Positions 16,510 through 28,114 of a DNA stretch of 64,000 nt are shown one piece after another; the first letter of the stretch is position 1; every line of letters starts with the position of its first letter. Position numbers and translations under genes: made by a program. The notes under the pieces are model-generated. The model did not search any database and was not told the DNA's origin. It saw only the letters and a program-made list of their open reading frames with translations. Origin of the DNA: Sphingomonadaceae bacterium. Lineage in GTDB: Bacteria > Pseudomonadota > Alphaproteobacteria > Sphingomonadales > Sphingomonadaceae. The stretch spans positions 304,086 to 368,085 of the forward strand of contig JACKLA010000003.1 of assembly GCA_024236155.1 (NCBI GenBank), given 5' to 3'.

Positions 16510-18127
16510 TCTTCCCCCTCGCACGGCGACGCTGAAACAACACGTCGCGCGCTGCACGAAGGGCCTTTAGATCACTGTTTGCGATGCCTGCCAATAGTAT
16601 AGCATCAACAGATTGAACGGCTGCCTCTACCTCTCCATGCCGAAGACGCTTTGCAAGTTGGGGCTTTATAGCCCGAAGTTCTGTCTCAACGGACTTGATA
16701 TGATTTAGCGACGGCACCGGCAATAAGTCAGCTTCGCGCGGTTCCATCTTCAGCAAACCACCGCCATATGCGCGACCAACGATTTCTGCCCCCAGCAAAG
16801 TTACACTGTTTAAGCTCGCCACAGGTAATAGATCGCGGCCGATACTACGGCGACCGTCCATGAGCCTCACCCCATATATGGAGTTGAGCATTTGCACTTT
16901 TGCCGTGTTTGTTACGAGGCGCGGGCGATCATGATTCATGTAAGTTAGGAATAAGTCAGGCTGCTCGACCAGAGGAACCCGCCACCAAGGCGAGCGAACG
17001 CGGCACTTATATGCGCCTGATACATTCGCCTTCTCGCCAGCGTGGATATAGCGCAGAGCTGCCGCAGACGGCTTCTCGCTCGGATAGAATAGCAGTGCCC
17101 GCGAGCCGTTGCGCAGCAATTCCTTCCATGCCGCCGCTGTCAGAGTCAGACCGCGCATGTGCCGTGATCCAGGTGGCGAGATTGCCGTCACGTCGGCTTG
17201 AGTCAAACCATGTTTGCGCACCTTGTCTGCTGTGAGCGTGAAGAACTTGTTGTTGCCAGTTACTGCGCCAAGGTAGGTGCGTCCCCACGCGCCAAGCTCT
17301 TCAAAATAGTTGGTGGCGACATCGCGATATGTTGCGAAGGCGCTTTTAGCGACAAGGGCAGGGGTCCACTTCTCGCCTTCGGCTGGCACATGCTCTGTCC
17401 AGTCCGCGAGATCGACAGCCTTGAGCGATTTAGCATCGCGCGTCTGATAAACCTCGAAGCACTGCGCGCTTCCAGTGCCTTCAGCTAGCAGCAGTACGAC
17501 CTCTTCCAAGACTTCAGGAAAGACGCGCTGCTCGAACATAATCAGCCGAACGCGCGCAAAGCGTCGAAGCAAGAATTTACGAACCTCTGCAGCATAGCTG
17601 ACCGACAGCAGTTCAGCAGGCAAGACTAGTGCGAGTCGCCCGTCCGCTGAAAGGTGCTGTGCTGCTTTAACAACGAACCCGGCCCAAGAACTTGCAAGGC
17701 CGGATAAACGAACGCCTTGGGCTAGCGCAGCCTCAAGGCTCTTGGTTCGAGCTGCGCCAGAAAACTGCTGGTATCGAACGAACGGCGGATTGCCGACTAT
17801 TGCGTCGAACTTTTGGCGATCGTCGAAATCGAAAAAGTCAGACACGGTGACTGACGCATCAAATCCAGCAGCACGCATGAGCGTTTGTGCCGCAATAGCC
17901 GAGTCCTCGTGAATCTCGACACCTTGAAGTTGGCTCGACCAAATTAGCGGGCGTGCATCAAGTGTGCGCAACCGCTCGCCTGCGGCGAGTAGAAAACTCG
18001 CTTCGCCGCAAGACGGCTCAAGCACCACATCAGAGGGAGATTGAATAGCCCAGTTCGCGAGATAACGGGAAATTTCGGGCGGAGTGAAAAAGGCTCCTCG
18101 CTCTTTACGTTTAGCCAGCGTGTCCAC
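16493..18127 (-). CDS. N6-adenine DNA methyltransferase of a type II R-M system
   Basis: Class gamma adenine methyltransferase of 544 residues. It opens with KRKERGAFFTPPEI, typical of this group. The SAM-binding motif I is VLEPSCGEASFL (about residues 35-46) and the catalytic motif IV is IVGNPPFVRYQ (about 110-120). The long C-terminal part is the target-recognition region. The start is GTG with GGAAGGAG about eight bases upstream. It would protect host DNA from the enzyme encoded immediately downstream. The recognition sequence cannot be read from the protein. Lower GC than its neighbours indicates horizontal acquisition. Confidence 0.88.
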   Translation of the reverse strand: MDTLAKRKERGAFFTPPEISRYLANWAIQSPSDVVLEPSCGEASFLLAAGERLRTLDARPLIWSSQLQGVEIHEDSAIAAQTLMRAAGFDASVTVSDFFDFDDRQKFDAIVGNPPFVRYQQFSGAARTKSLEAALAQGVRLSGLASSWAGFVVKAAQHLSADGRLALVLPAELLSVSYAAEVRKFLLRRFARVRLIMFEQRVFPEVLEEVVLLLAEGTGSAQCFEVYQTRDAKSLKAVDLADWTEHVPAEGEKWTPALVAKSAFATYRDVATNYFEELGAWGRTYLGAVTGNNKFFTLTADKVRKHGLTQADVTAISPPGSRHMRGLTLTAAAWKELLRNGSRALLFYPSEKPSAAALRYIHAGEKANVSGAYKCRVRSPWWRVPLVEQPDLFLTYMNHDRPRLVTNTAKVQMLNSIYGVRLMDGRRSIGRDLLPVASLNSVTLLGAEIVGRAYGGGLLKMEPREADLLPVPSLNHIKSVETELRAIKPQLAKRLRHGEVEAAVQSVDAILLAGIANSDLKALRAARDVLFQRRRARGKNGKDR

Positions 18128-18457
18128 GCCCTATCTCCTTCCGACAGGATGTCTGAACGTCACAGGCTCCAGTTTCAAGCCAACCGGTCCATTATCGACG
18201 CATCTATTTTGTTCTCTTTATGTTCTTATGGGGCATGCGTCAAGTTTCTTGCGTCTTGCTCAATCCTCCCTTATCGGCTGCGCCGCAATAAACGCGTCCT
18301 GCGGAATGCTCACAATCCCGCCGCCGGCGCGGAAACAGCCCCGCCTCGCGGGCGCTCCCGCATCCTTCGCGTCTTTGCGTGAAACCAAACTGGCGCTGAG
18401 CTAGCCGAGGGTGCCCCTCCACCACTTCGTGGTCCCCCTCCCCGGCTCGGGGAGGAC
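18128..18457. repeat. 330-bp gap: lepA tail copy and REP-like hairpins
   Basis: No gene is supported here. Besides the lepA tail fragment, the gap holds CTTCGCGTCTTTGCG around 18356-18370, a half of the repeat seen in full near 54.55 kb. It also holds two hairpins just after lepA: ACCAC-TTC-GTGGT at 18421-18433 and CTCCCCG-GCT-CGGGGAG at 18438-18454. The second may stop or protect the lepA transcript, although there is no T run. The left part, next to the methyltransferase start, is A/T-rich and probably carries its promoter. Confidence 0.6.
18259..18319 (-). pseudogene. Diverged duplicate of the lepA 3' end
   Basis: Bases 18280-18319 match lepA bases 18478-18517 at 34 of 40 positions in the same orientation. 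Translated in the lepA frame they give VSIPQDAFIAAQPIRED and a stop, against VSIPQEAFIAALRMGEE at the true LepA end. The differences are largely conservative, as expected for the tail of another species' lepA rather than chance similarity. The fragment lies about 200 bases beyond the intact lepA stop, on the side of the restriction-modification genes. Confidence 0.75.
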
Positions 18458-20275
<1,818 letters not shown>

Positions 20276-20336
20276 CAAACAGTCAATCTAAGAGGTTCGC
20301 GTGCCCCTTAGCCGTGACCAATCGCAATGTCAGCAA

Positions 20337-22562
20337 TCAGTTGCTGCGACTGCTCCCCATCGATGTCTGGACTTCCATGAACTGCGGCCGCGACTTCGGA
20401 CCATCCTGCCTGTCATTCCCCACCAGCGGATAGTATCCCGGCGGCAATGCCTGCAACGGCATCCCTGCAGCAGCAAGTGCGTAAGGCGAAATGCGATGCC
20501 TTGTGCACAAGCCGTCGGCACCGTCGCTTACCAGCGGCGTTTCGAACTCCAGCCCCTGCGTCGCTTCATTCGACCGCCGAACCTTGGCAACCACCAATTG
20601 CCCCTCGCCCAGATCGAGTACGAGATCGGTACCCTTCGGGACGTTCAAAATCCCCTCAATCATCGCCCCGCTGCGCGAAAGGTTGCGTAGGACCGCTTCG
20701 TAACGATGGTCTTCGTGAATCACACCGATGCGGCGGAAAACGGTCTTGCGCTCGGCACGGTGTTTGGACGGCCCGACGATTTCGTAGGCAAACCGCCCTT
20801 CCTGCAAGCGTTCAAGGACTTCAGCCTGCGGCAGAGCCTTGGCGAACACATAGCCCTGGATCAGTGTTGCACCAAAGCTGGTGACCAGGTCGAGTTCGTC
20901 CTTTGCTTCCACACCTTCGGCGACGGTGATCATTCCCAGCGCCTGGGCCAGGCTTACGATCGCTCGGATAATCGCGGCGTTGCTGCTGTTGTCCTCGGTC
21001 GCGCCACGTACAAAGCTCTGGTCGATCTTGATCTTGTCGAAAGGAGCACGACTGAGATAACTCATCGACGAATATCCCGTCCCGAAATCATCGAGCGCAA
21101 GACGAACACCCAGCTTCTTCAGGCGATCAAACATGCGCTTGGTGGCATGCGGATCGGCCATGAACACGCTTTCGGTAATCTCGAGTTCAAGGCGTTCGGC
21201 TGCGAGGCCAGTCGCTTCAAGAACACGCCGAACAACACTCGGAAAGTTCTCATTGGCGAACTGTACCGCCGAAACATTGACCGCGACGCCAAGATCGCTC
21301 GGCCATTCGGCGGCATCGCGACACGCCCGCATCAGCGCCCATTCACCGAGATCGACGATTATGCTCGTTTCTTCTGCAATCGGAACGAAAACCCCGGGAC
21401 TGATCCAGCCATTGTCCGGATGGTTCCAGCGCATGAGTGCTTCAAAGGCTTTGACCTTGTGCGAACCCGCCTCAACCAGCGGCTGGTAGTGCATTTCCAG
21501 CTGTTCCTGATGGATTGCGTCACGCAAATCTTCCTCGATCTGCTTGCGCAGGCGTGCCCCTTCCTTCAACTCGCTGGAATAGAAGCGGAACTGTCCCCTG
21601 CCCCCACCTTTCGCAGCATAGAGGGCAAGGTCCGCGCTGCTGACGAGGTCTTCGGCATCGATCCCATCGTAGGGCGCGATGGCGATCCCGACAGAAGTAC
21701 CGATGATCGCGCGGTTACCATTGATCGAATAGGGCTGCGAGATCATCTGGATCACTCGCTGCGCCAGTTCGCCAAGGCCACCGCGATCATCCATATCCGG
21801 GAGGATGACCTGGAACTCGTCACCGCCGAGACGACCGATCTCCCCATCATCGCCGATCACCTTCTGGAGGCGCTGGGCGACCTGCTTCAGAAGTTCGTCG
21901 CCTGCCGGGTGACCGAGCGTATCGTTGACCTGCTTGAATCGATCGAGGTCGAGCATCATCAGAGCACAGCTGCGCTTTGCAGCCTTGTATGCGGTCAATG
22001 TCGCCGTCAGGCGCTTTTCCATCCGATGCCGGTTGGCCAGCCCGGTAAGTCCATCATATTGCGCAAGACGGGAGGCATCGCGTTCGCGTTCGCGGGTGGC
22101 GGTAATATCCTTGGCTGCCCCTCGATAGCCGACGAACTCCCCCTCTGCGTCGAACTGTGGCTTGCCGGTAACCGACCACCACACTTCCAGGTTTTCGTCC
22201 GGCAGCGCCAGTCGTGCAGGAAGGTCCGAAAATGAATTTCGTGCGCTGATAAGGAACGGCAAGGGGCGTTCGGCCTTGTCCGGGTCATCGGCGCGGTCGG
22301 GCACGAAAAAGTCGCTGATCGATTTGCCGATAATCACATCGCGATCGCCACCCAGCACCTCGATCGCTGAGTTTGACAGGTAGACGAGACGGCCTTTCGA
22401 ATCGGTTGCCCAGAACCACCCGAGACGCAAGTCTTCGAAGTTGTTGAGCAGTTCGACCCGTGCATGGATATCGGTTGCCGAAATCGGTGCAAGAGCAGTG
22501 GCTGCGCCTGACCTGTTTCGGCCAGACCCGAGTTTGGAAAAGAAGCCTGGCTTGCTCATCAT
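20337..22562 (-). CDS. PAS-GGDEF-EAL-PilZ c-di-GMP protein
   Basis: Soluble signalling protein of about 741 residues. A PAS domain (about 35-160, including GWFWATDSKGRLVYLSN) precedes a GGDEF domain with intact RLGGDEF but without the RxxD inhibitory site. An EAL domain follows with FEALMRW, NVSAVQF, LEITESVF, DDFGTGYSS, KIKIDQ and AEGVE, so phosphodiesterase residues look complete. The C-terminal part is PilZ-like, with NLSRSGAMIEG. It could both make and degrade c-di-GMP; which dominates is not visible. Two tandem ATG codons follow GGAGGG. The next gene upstream is a membrane-bound paralogue. Confidence 0.9.
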   Translation of the reverse strand: MMSKPGFFSKLGSGRNRSGAATALAPISATDIHARVELLNNFEDLRLGWFWATDSKGRLVYLSNSAIEVLGGDRDVIIGKSISDFFVPDRADDPDKAERPLPFLISARNSFSDLPARLALPDENLEVWWSVTGKPQFDAEGEFVGYRGAAKDITATRERERDASRLAQYDGLTGLANRHRMEKRLTATLTAYKAAKRSCALMMLDLDRFKQVNDTLGHPAGDELLKQVAQRLQKVIGDDGEIGRLGGDEFQVILPDMDDRGGLGELAQRVIQMISQPYSINGNRAIIGTSVGIAIAPYDGIDAEDLVSSADLALYAAKGGGRGQFRFYSSELKEGARLRKQIEEDLRDAIHQEQLEMHYQPLVEAGSHKVKAFEALMRWNHPDNGWISPGVFVPIAEETSIIVDLGEWALMRACRDAAEWPSDLGVAVNVSAVQFANENFPSVVRRVLEATGLAAERLELEITESVFMADPHATKRMFDRLKKLGVRLALDDFGTGYSSMSYLSRAPFDKIKIDQSFVRGATEDNSSNAAIIRAIVSLAQALGMITVAEGVEAKDELDLVTSFGATLIQGYVFAKALPQAEVLERLQEGRFAYEIVGPSKHRAERKTVFRRIGVIHEDHRYEAVLRNLSRSGAMIEGILNVPKGTDLVLDLGEGQLVVAKVRRSNEATQGLEFETPLVSDGADGLCTRHRISPYALAAAGMPLQALPPGYYPLVGNDRQDGPKSRPQFMEVQTSMGSSRSN

Positions 22563-22647
22563 GCATGCCCTCCGCTTGTCGCAGACCGCTGCGCACACCC
22601 GAAGGGGACGCGCGAGTTTGCAACGAATCGATCAATTTTCCGATACA

Positions 22648-25380
22648 TCATGCCGCATCGCTTTCCGGGCGGCGCAACGCCCGCTTGTCATCGTCACCGC
22701 CGATCGCAACCTTGCCGGCTGCATCGAGTTCCAGCGGTACATCGAACTTGACGCCCATCCGCTGATCTTCGCTCCAGATCGACACTGCACCGAGCACCAT
22801 GCTTGTGCTGATCGCGATATTGAAACGGGTGCCGGGCGGGACGTTCCACAGCCCCTCGATCATCGCCCCGCCCTGCGAAATATTGCGGATGGTGCCGTTG
22901 TAGAATTCGCCGCTGTGCTCCAGCACAACCTTGCGCAGCATGGACTGCCTCGGTGGTCGAGCCGAGCGATAGCCGGACGCTTTCATCGTCGGTCCATTGG
23001 CGATGAAGGCCGACGCCTTTTCGAACGGTACAGCCTTCGAGAAGATATAGCCCTGGATGTGGCTACAACCCAGGCTGCGTACCAGCTCGAGTTCGTCCAG
23101 TGTTTCGACACCTTCCGCCGTAGTATCCATGCCAAGCGTGTAGGCAAGACTGCTGATCGAGGCGATAATGGCACCATTGCGGCTGCCGGGCTGGGTTGCG
23201 CCACGCACAAAGCTCTGGTCGATCTTGATCTTGTCGAACGGGGCCTTTTTCAGATAGCCGAGCGAAGAGTAGCCGGTCCCGAAATCGTCGAGCGCGAGGC
23301 GAACGCCAACGCGCTTGAGCGCCGTGAACATGGCCTCGGTTCCGGCATCGTCATTGAGGAAGACGCTTTCGGTAATCTCCAGCTCAAGTCGCGAGGGATC
23401 GATTTGTGCCGATGCTACGGCATTGGTCACGATCGCAGGCAATTGCGGGTTGGCAAACTGCAGTGGCGAGACGTTGACCGCGCATCGAATATGGGCCGGC
23501 CAATGGGCAAGATCATTGCAGGCGGTCCGAATTGCCCACTCGTCAATGGCAGCGATAAGGCCGGTATCTTCCGCGATGGGGATGAACTTTTCCGGAGACA
23601 GCCAACCCTGCATCGGATGGTTCCAGCGTAGCAGTGCCTCGAACCCGGCGATCCGATTGTCCTGCGCGTGAACCACTGGCTGGTAGAACAGCTCCAACCC
23701 GCCATGCGCAATTGCATCGCGCAGGTCCTCTTCGAGCTTCGCGCGCTCTTCCGCCGCAGAATGAAGATCGTCGGAGAAGAAGTGATATCGCCCGCGTCCG
23801 CCATCCTTGGCCGCATAGAGCGCCAGGTCGGCGTTACGAATTATTGCTTCGCTGGTGTCGCCGTTGTCGGGTGAAACGGCAATGCCCACCGATGCGCCGA
23901 TCGTGACCCGTTGGCCTTCAATGGAATAAGGTTGCGACAGCGAGCTGATAATCTCTTGCGCCAGCTGTGCGAGCCGCTCACGCGCCACACGGCCGGGAAG
24001 AATGACCTCGAATTCATCGCCTCCCAGACGCCCGACACGACCGTCTTTCCCGACGGTCCGCTCCAGCCTCTGTGCCACCTGCTTGAGCAGCGCGTCGCCC
24101 GCCGGGTGCCCGAGCGTATCATTGACCTGTTTGAATCGGTCGAGATCGAGCAGGAAAACGCTACATTCGCGCTGGGCTTCGATCGGTGCGGAGAGAACTT
24201 TCTCGAGCGTCTGCTGCATCTGGAATCGGTTGGCGAGGCCAGTCAGTGAGTCGTACTGGGCAAGGCGCTGGACCGATTCCTGGCTGCGCTTCTTCTCGGT
24301 CAGGTCGGTACCCGACCCCCTGAAGCCGAGGAAATTACCGAAGCTGTCATAGGCCGGCCTGCCGCTTACCGACCACCAGCGATCCTCGCCGCTGACATTG
24401 GCTTTGACACCAAGTTCCTGGAAAGACGAACGCGACGAGAGGTGGAACGTCAAGGTGCGCTCGCCGTCAGTGTTGGTGCTGCCGAGTTCGAACAGGTCGG
24501 AGAATGGGCGTTGTATCAGATCCGACTGTTTCCGGCGCAGCGTGGCGGCCACCGACGCAGAGATGTAGGAGAGATGCCCCCGCCGATCGGTTTCCCAGAA
24601 CCACCCCTGCCCGGTGTCCTCATAGTCATTGAGGATTTCCTCGGCACGGTTGCGCTCGCGCTCGCGCATCTGGGAGGTTTTCAAACGTGCCAGGTTCACT
24701 CGCGACTGATATTTCCAGATCGCTGCCACACAGGCGAGGCCAAACAGGAAACCCCCAAGCGTCTCAAATGTGCCGACCCCCAACGCGACGGTACCCCACG
24801 ATGCAAGCAGGCAACTGGCCTGTTGCAGCGGACGTTCCGTAAGCAGGCTGAAAGCCATGGTGTTCATCGAAATCACACCAGCAATGATCCAGGGCCAGGC
24901 GAGGCCTGCCTGCATGTTCCAGACCACCATGGCGTATGCGAAGGCTGCAAAAGGCACGACGATCGTCAGCCATCCAATGGCTTCCCTCAACCTCGTGGAC
25001 CCCTTCGCCGAGCGTTCAGCCATAGCGATGGGACGCGACAACAGTGCTGCAGCAATACCGACCAATGCCGTAACGACAGCCATTGCGGGAGGCCATGACC
25101 GGGTGATGATCCCGCAAATCGGAACCGTCGAGACAAGCGGCAAGGCGGCGAACCACCAGTGCGAAGGCAGCAAGTGCCTCCGCATAGTCCTCACTTCGTC
25201 CTTGTGGGCCACTTTCCCCATCGGACGCGCACCCGGCTTGCGTCGGCCAGCTTGCACACGGCGATCTGCGGGACTTTCTTGACCAACCTCAACGGATTTT
25301 GCGCGCACGACTTCGGCAGGCGCAGCGTGCTGCTCCTGCTCCAGTGGTTCTTCCTGCCTCTGCGGTCGAATTCCGCCCAT
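22648..25380 (-). CDS. Membrane PAS-GGDEF-EAL-PilZ c-di-GMP protein
   Basis: Paralogue of the next gene with an added membrane region: about six hydrophobic helices between residues 70 and 235, then a coiled segment, PAS (GWFWETDRRGHLSYISA), GGDEF with RLGGDEF and no RxxD site, EAL (FEALLRW, LEITESVF, DDFGTGYSS, AEGVE) and a C-terminal PilZ-like segment with NISQGGAMIEG. Up to 910 residues. The true start is uncertain: the long Glu/Gln/Arg-rich N terminus lacks a ribosome site, and an ATG at 25185 just before the first helix has GAGG nearby. It is divergent from phaC. Confidence 0.88.
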   Translation of the reverse strand: MGGIRPQRQEEPLEQEQHAAPAEVVRAKSVEVGQESPADRRVQAGRRKPGARPMGKVAHKDEVRTMRRHLLPSHWWFAALPLVSTVPICGIITRSWPPAMAVVTALVGIAAALLSRPIAMAERSAKGSTRLREAIGWLTIVVPFAAFAYAMVVWNMQAGLAWPWIIAGVISMNTMAFSLLTERPLQQASCLLASWGTVALGVGTFETLGGFLFGLACVAAIWKYQSRVNLARLKTSQMRERERNRAEEILNDYEDTGQGWFWETDRRGHLSYISASVAATLRRKQSDLIQRPFSDLFELGSTNTDGERTLTFHLSSRSSFQELGVKANVSGEDRWWSVSGRPAYDSFGNFLGFRGSGTDLTEKKRSQESVQRLAQYDSLTGLANRFQMQQTLEKVLSAPIEAQRECSVFLLDLDRFKQVNDTLGHPAGDALLKQVAQRLERTVGKDGRVGRLGGDEFEVILPGRVARERLAQLAQEIISSLSQPYSIEGQRVTIGASVGIAVSPDNGDTSEAIIRNADLALYAAKDGGRGRYHFFSDDLHSAAEERAKLEEDLRDAIAHGGLELFYQPVVHAQDNRIAGFEALLRWNHPMQGWLSPEKFIPIAEDTGLIAAIDEWAIRTACNDLAHWPAHIRCAVNVSPLQFANPQLPAIVTNAVASAQIDPSRLELEITESVFLNDDAGTEAMFTALKRVGVRLALDDFGTGYSSLGYLKKAPFDKIKIDQSFVRGATQPGSRNGAIIASISSLAYTLGMDTTAEGVETLDELELVRSLGCSHIQGYIFSKAVPFEKASAFIANGPTMKASGYRSARPPRQSMLRKVVLEHSGEFYNGTIRNISQGGAMIEGLWNVPPGTRFNIAISTSMVLGAVSIWSEDQRMGVKFDVPLELDAAGKVAIGGDDDKRALRRPESDAA

Positions 25381-25540
25381 GGGTGCGCGATGCCCGAAGG
25401 CTTTTGAAAAACAGTTAATTCAGCGCTTAGAATTGCAGGAATTCTGCGGCTTTGCGTCAGATTCTTGCCAATATCGACAGGCCAGTGCATGAGTCGCGGA
25501 AAATACGCCGTACAAAACCGGCGAAAAACCAGGAGAGAGC

Positions 25541-27235
25541 ATGCCAGAAGGTCCGAAGCTCGAAGACGAAGCCGCCCAGTCCACCACCGCGCTAGGCCCG
25601 CTGGTCGGATTAGCCCGGGAAGACTTTGTGGGGGCAATCGCGCTGCTCCTCCGCGAGACGGCAACAGACCCCAAACGCACCATGAAGCACGCGCAGTCCA
25701 TGGGCGAGGACATGATAAAGATCATGACCGGGCAGTCAGATCTCGCGCCGGACCCTCGCGACAAGCGGTTCATGGACCCCGCCTGGCAATACAATCCGTT
25801 CTTTCGTGCAGGGGCACAATACTATCTCGCCGTACAGAAAGGCATGCGCAACTGGCTGGCCGATCTCGAACTCGACGAACTTGAGCGGGACCGCGCCAAT
25901 TTCATTTCCAATATCGTTATTGACAGCCTTGCGCCGACCAACTCGCTTGCTGGCAACCCGACTGCGCAAAAACGGTTAATAGACAGCGGTGGGTTGAGCC
26001 TCGTGAAAGGGCTCAAGAATGCCTACGACGACATGGTCCACAACAAGGGGATGGTCAGCCAGGTCGACAAGAAGCCCTTCAAGCTGGGTGAAAATGTCGC
26101 GACGTCGAAAGGCTCGGTCGTGTTGCGGACCGAGATGATGGAACTGATCCATTATGCGCCGACGACGGACGAGGTTTACGAAACCCCGCAGCTCACCATC
26201 CCGCCGCAGATAAACAAAATGTATATCAACGACTTGTCCCCGGAAAAGTCGGTGGTGAAATACCAGCTCGATAATGGCATCCAGACCTTCGTGATTTCCT
26301 GGCGCAACCCGTCGAAGGACCAGGGCCACTGGGATATGGCCGACTACATCGCGTCTTGCCGGGAGGCGATGGAGGCTGTGTCGAAAATCACCGGGTCGAA
26401 GAAGGTCAATGTCTCTGCCGGATGCTCAGGCGGGCAAACCGCTGCGATGCTCGCCAGCAAGCTGGCCGCAGATGGCGACGATATTCTCGGCTCGCTCACG
26501 CTGATGGTGTGCGTGCTGCATCCAAAGCAGAACGATATCGAAGCCGGTTCGCTGATGACCCAGAACGGCATGGAACTGGCCAAACGCCGCGCTGCCAAGA
26601 AGGGCATCATCAAGGGCGATGACCTGTCGCGGGGCTTCGCATGGCTGCGGCCGAACGATCTTGTCTGGAACTACGTCATAAACAATTACCTGCTGGGCGA
26701 AGACCCGCCGGCATTCGACGTGCTGTTCTGGAATGCCGATGCGACCAACCTGTCGGCAGCACTGATGGGCGATTTTCTCCACGTATTCGATACACTTGCC
26801 TTCACCCGCAAGGGAGAAGTCGAAATGATCGGGCACAAGGTGGACCTGTCGAAGGTCGACGCCGATCTTTTCATTTTGGGCGGCGTGACAGATCATATCA
26901 CGCCGTGGAAGGCGACATACCGTTCCACCCGGCTGTTCGGTTCCGATGACGTGACATATGTCCTCAGCCATTCGGGCCACATGCAGGCGATCCTCAACCC
27001 GCCGGGCAATCCCAAGGCCAGGTATTATCTCCAGAAAGGCGATGGCGAACTGCCCGAAACCGCCGATGAGTGGCTCAAGGGAACCGAGGAAGTTGCCGGA
27101 AGCTGGTGGCCCTACTGGATGGAATGGGTGCAAAAACGCTCGGGCAAGCAGAAGAAGGCGCCGAAATCGGTGGGTAACAAGCAATATCCGGCATCCGATC
27201 CCGCCCCGGGGCTGTATGTCGTTGAGGAACGTTGA
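25541..27235 (+). CDS. phaC: Poly(3-hydroxyalkanoate) synthase, class II type
   Basis: Polymerises hydroxyacyl-CoA into PHA granules; 564 residues. The lipase-box-like SAGCSGG holds the catalytic Cys (about 294), with Asp in GGVTDHITPW and His in SHSGHMQAIL. The segments YNPFFRAGAQ, PPQINKMYINDLSPEKS and FVISWRNPSK correspond to Pseudomonas-type class II synthases rather than the class I type that I would expect in a sphingomonad. The start ATG follows AGGAGAGAGC. A depolymerase gene follows in the same order as in the Pseudomonas pha cluster, supporting the assignment. Confidence 0.9.
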   Translation: MPEGPKLEDEAAQSTTALGPLVGLAREDFVGAIALLLRETATDPKRTMKHAQSMGEDMIKIMTGQSDLAPDPRDKRFMDPAWQYNPFFRAGAQYYLAVQKGMRNWLADLELDELERDRANFISNIVIDSLAPTNSLAGNPTAQKRLIDSGGLSLVKGLKNAYDDMVHNKGMVSQVDKKPFKLGENVATSKGSVVLRTEMMELIHYAPTTDEVYETPQLTIPPQINKMYINDLSPEKSVVKYQLDNGIQTFVISWRNPSKDQGHWDMADYIASCREAMEAVSKITGSKKVNVSAGCSGGQTAAMLASKLAADGDDILGSLTLMVCVLHPKQNDIEAGSLMTQNGMELAKRRAAKKGIIKGDDLSRGFAWLRPNDLVWNYVINNYLLGEDPPAFDVLFWNADATNLSAALMGDFLHVFDTLAFTRKGEVEMIGHKVDLSKVDADLFILGGVTDHITPWKATYRSTRLFGSDDVTYVLSHSGHMQAILNPPGNPKARYYLQKGDGELPETADEWLKGTEEVAGSWWPYWMEWVQKRSGKQKKAPKSVGNKQYPASDPAPGLYVVEER

Positions 27236-27265
27236 GCACCACGCTCGCCACATGAGGACCTGCGT

Positions 27266-28114
27266 TTGACCGATCCGATGAAATCCGCCGAAGTTTCGCT
27301 CGAAACCATTGGCGGACGCACGCTGCGCGTTGCGCGTTGGCGGCTCGATAAGCCCAGCGAACATCCGCCGATCCTGTTCTTCAACGGTATCGGTGCGAAT
27401 ATCGAAGCGGTCGCGCCGCTCGCCGAGGCGCTGGACGATCGCGGCTTCATCATGTTCGACATGCCCGGCATAGGCGGTTCGCCCGATCCGGTGGTGCCCT
27501 ACAACACCGTGACCATGGCGTGGACGGCGTCGCAGTTACTCGATCGGTTCGGTCTCGACGTAGTCGATGTGATGGGCATTAGCTGGGGCGGCGGGATGGC
27601 GCAGCATTTTGCGATCCAGCATCCGGGGCGGACACGCCGTCTGGTGCTGATCGCGACCAGCGCGGGCATGCTGATGATGCCGGGCAGCCCCAAGGCGTTG
27701 ACCAAGATGGCCAATCCGCGCCGCTACATCGATCCTGATTTCATGGTGCAGAATTTCGAGACGCTATACGGCGAAGGGCTCGGCAAGGGTCCGGGCAAGA
27801 AGGGGCATATGTCGCGTCTTACTCCGCCGAGCCCGCGCGGGTACATGTACCAATTGCTTGCAATGCTGGGCTGGACAAGCGCACCTGCCCTGCCCTTCAT
27901 GCGCAAATCGACCCTGATCCTGATGGGTGACGACGATGCGATCGTGCCGCTCGTCAACGGCAAGTTTCTCGCCAGCCTTATCCCCAACAGCAGGCTGGCC
28001 GTGATGGAGGGCGGCGGGCACTTGTTCCTGCTCAGCCACAAGGATGAAAGCATTGCCGAGATCCGCGCGCATCTTGACCCACCCATCAACCCGGAGCTGA
28101 AGGAAGCGGCCTAG
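27266..28114 (+). CDS. phaZ: Intracellular PHA depolymerase-like hydrolase
   Basis: Alpha/beta hydrolase of 282 residues, the size of the Pseudomonas PhaZ. The opening ILFFNGIGANIE, the nucleophile motif GISWGGGMAQ (Ser about 107), the acid in GDDDAIVPL and the His in EGGGHLFLLS match that family. It lies 30 bases after phaC. The TTG start is preferred because GAGGAC lies seven bases before it; a codon ATG five residues in is the alternative. It probably mobilises stored PHA. Its stop overlaps the next gene's GTG by one base. Confidence 0.82.
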   Translation: MTDPMKSAEVSLETIGGRTLRVARWRLDKPSEHPPILFFNGIGANIEAVAPLAEALDDRGFIMFDMPGIGGSPDPVVPYNTVTMAWTASQLLDRFGLDVVDVMGISWGGGMAQHFAIQHPGRTRRLVLIATSAGMLMMPGSPKALTKMANPRRYIDPDFMVQNFETLYGEGLGKGPGKKGHMSRLTPPSPRGYMYQLLAMLGWTSAPALPFMRKSTLILMGDDDAIVPLVNGKFLASLIPNSRLAVMEGGGHLFLLSHKDESIAEIRAHLDPPINPELKEAA

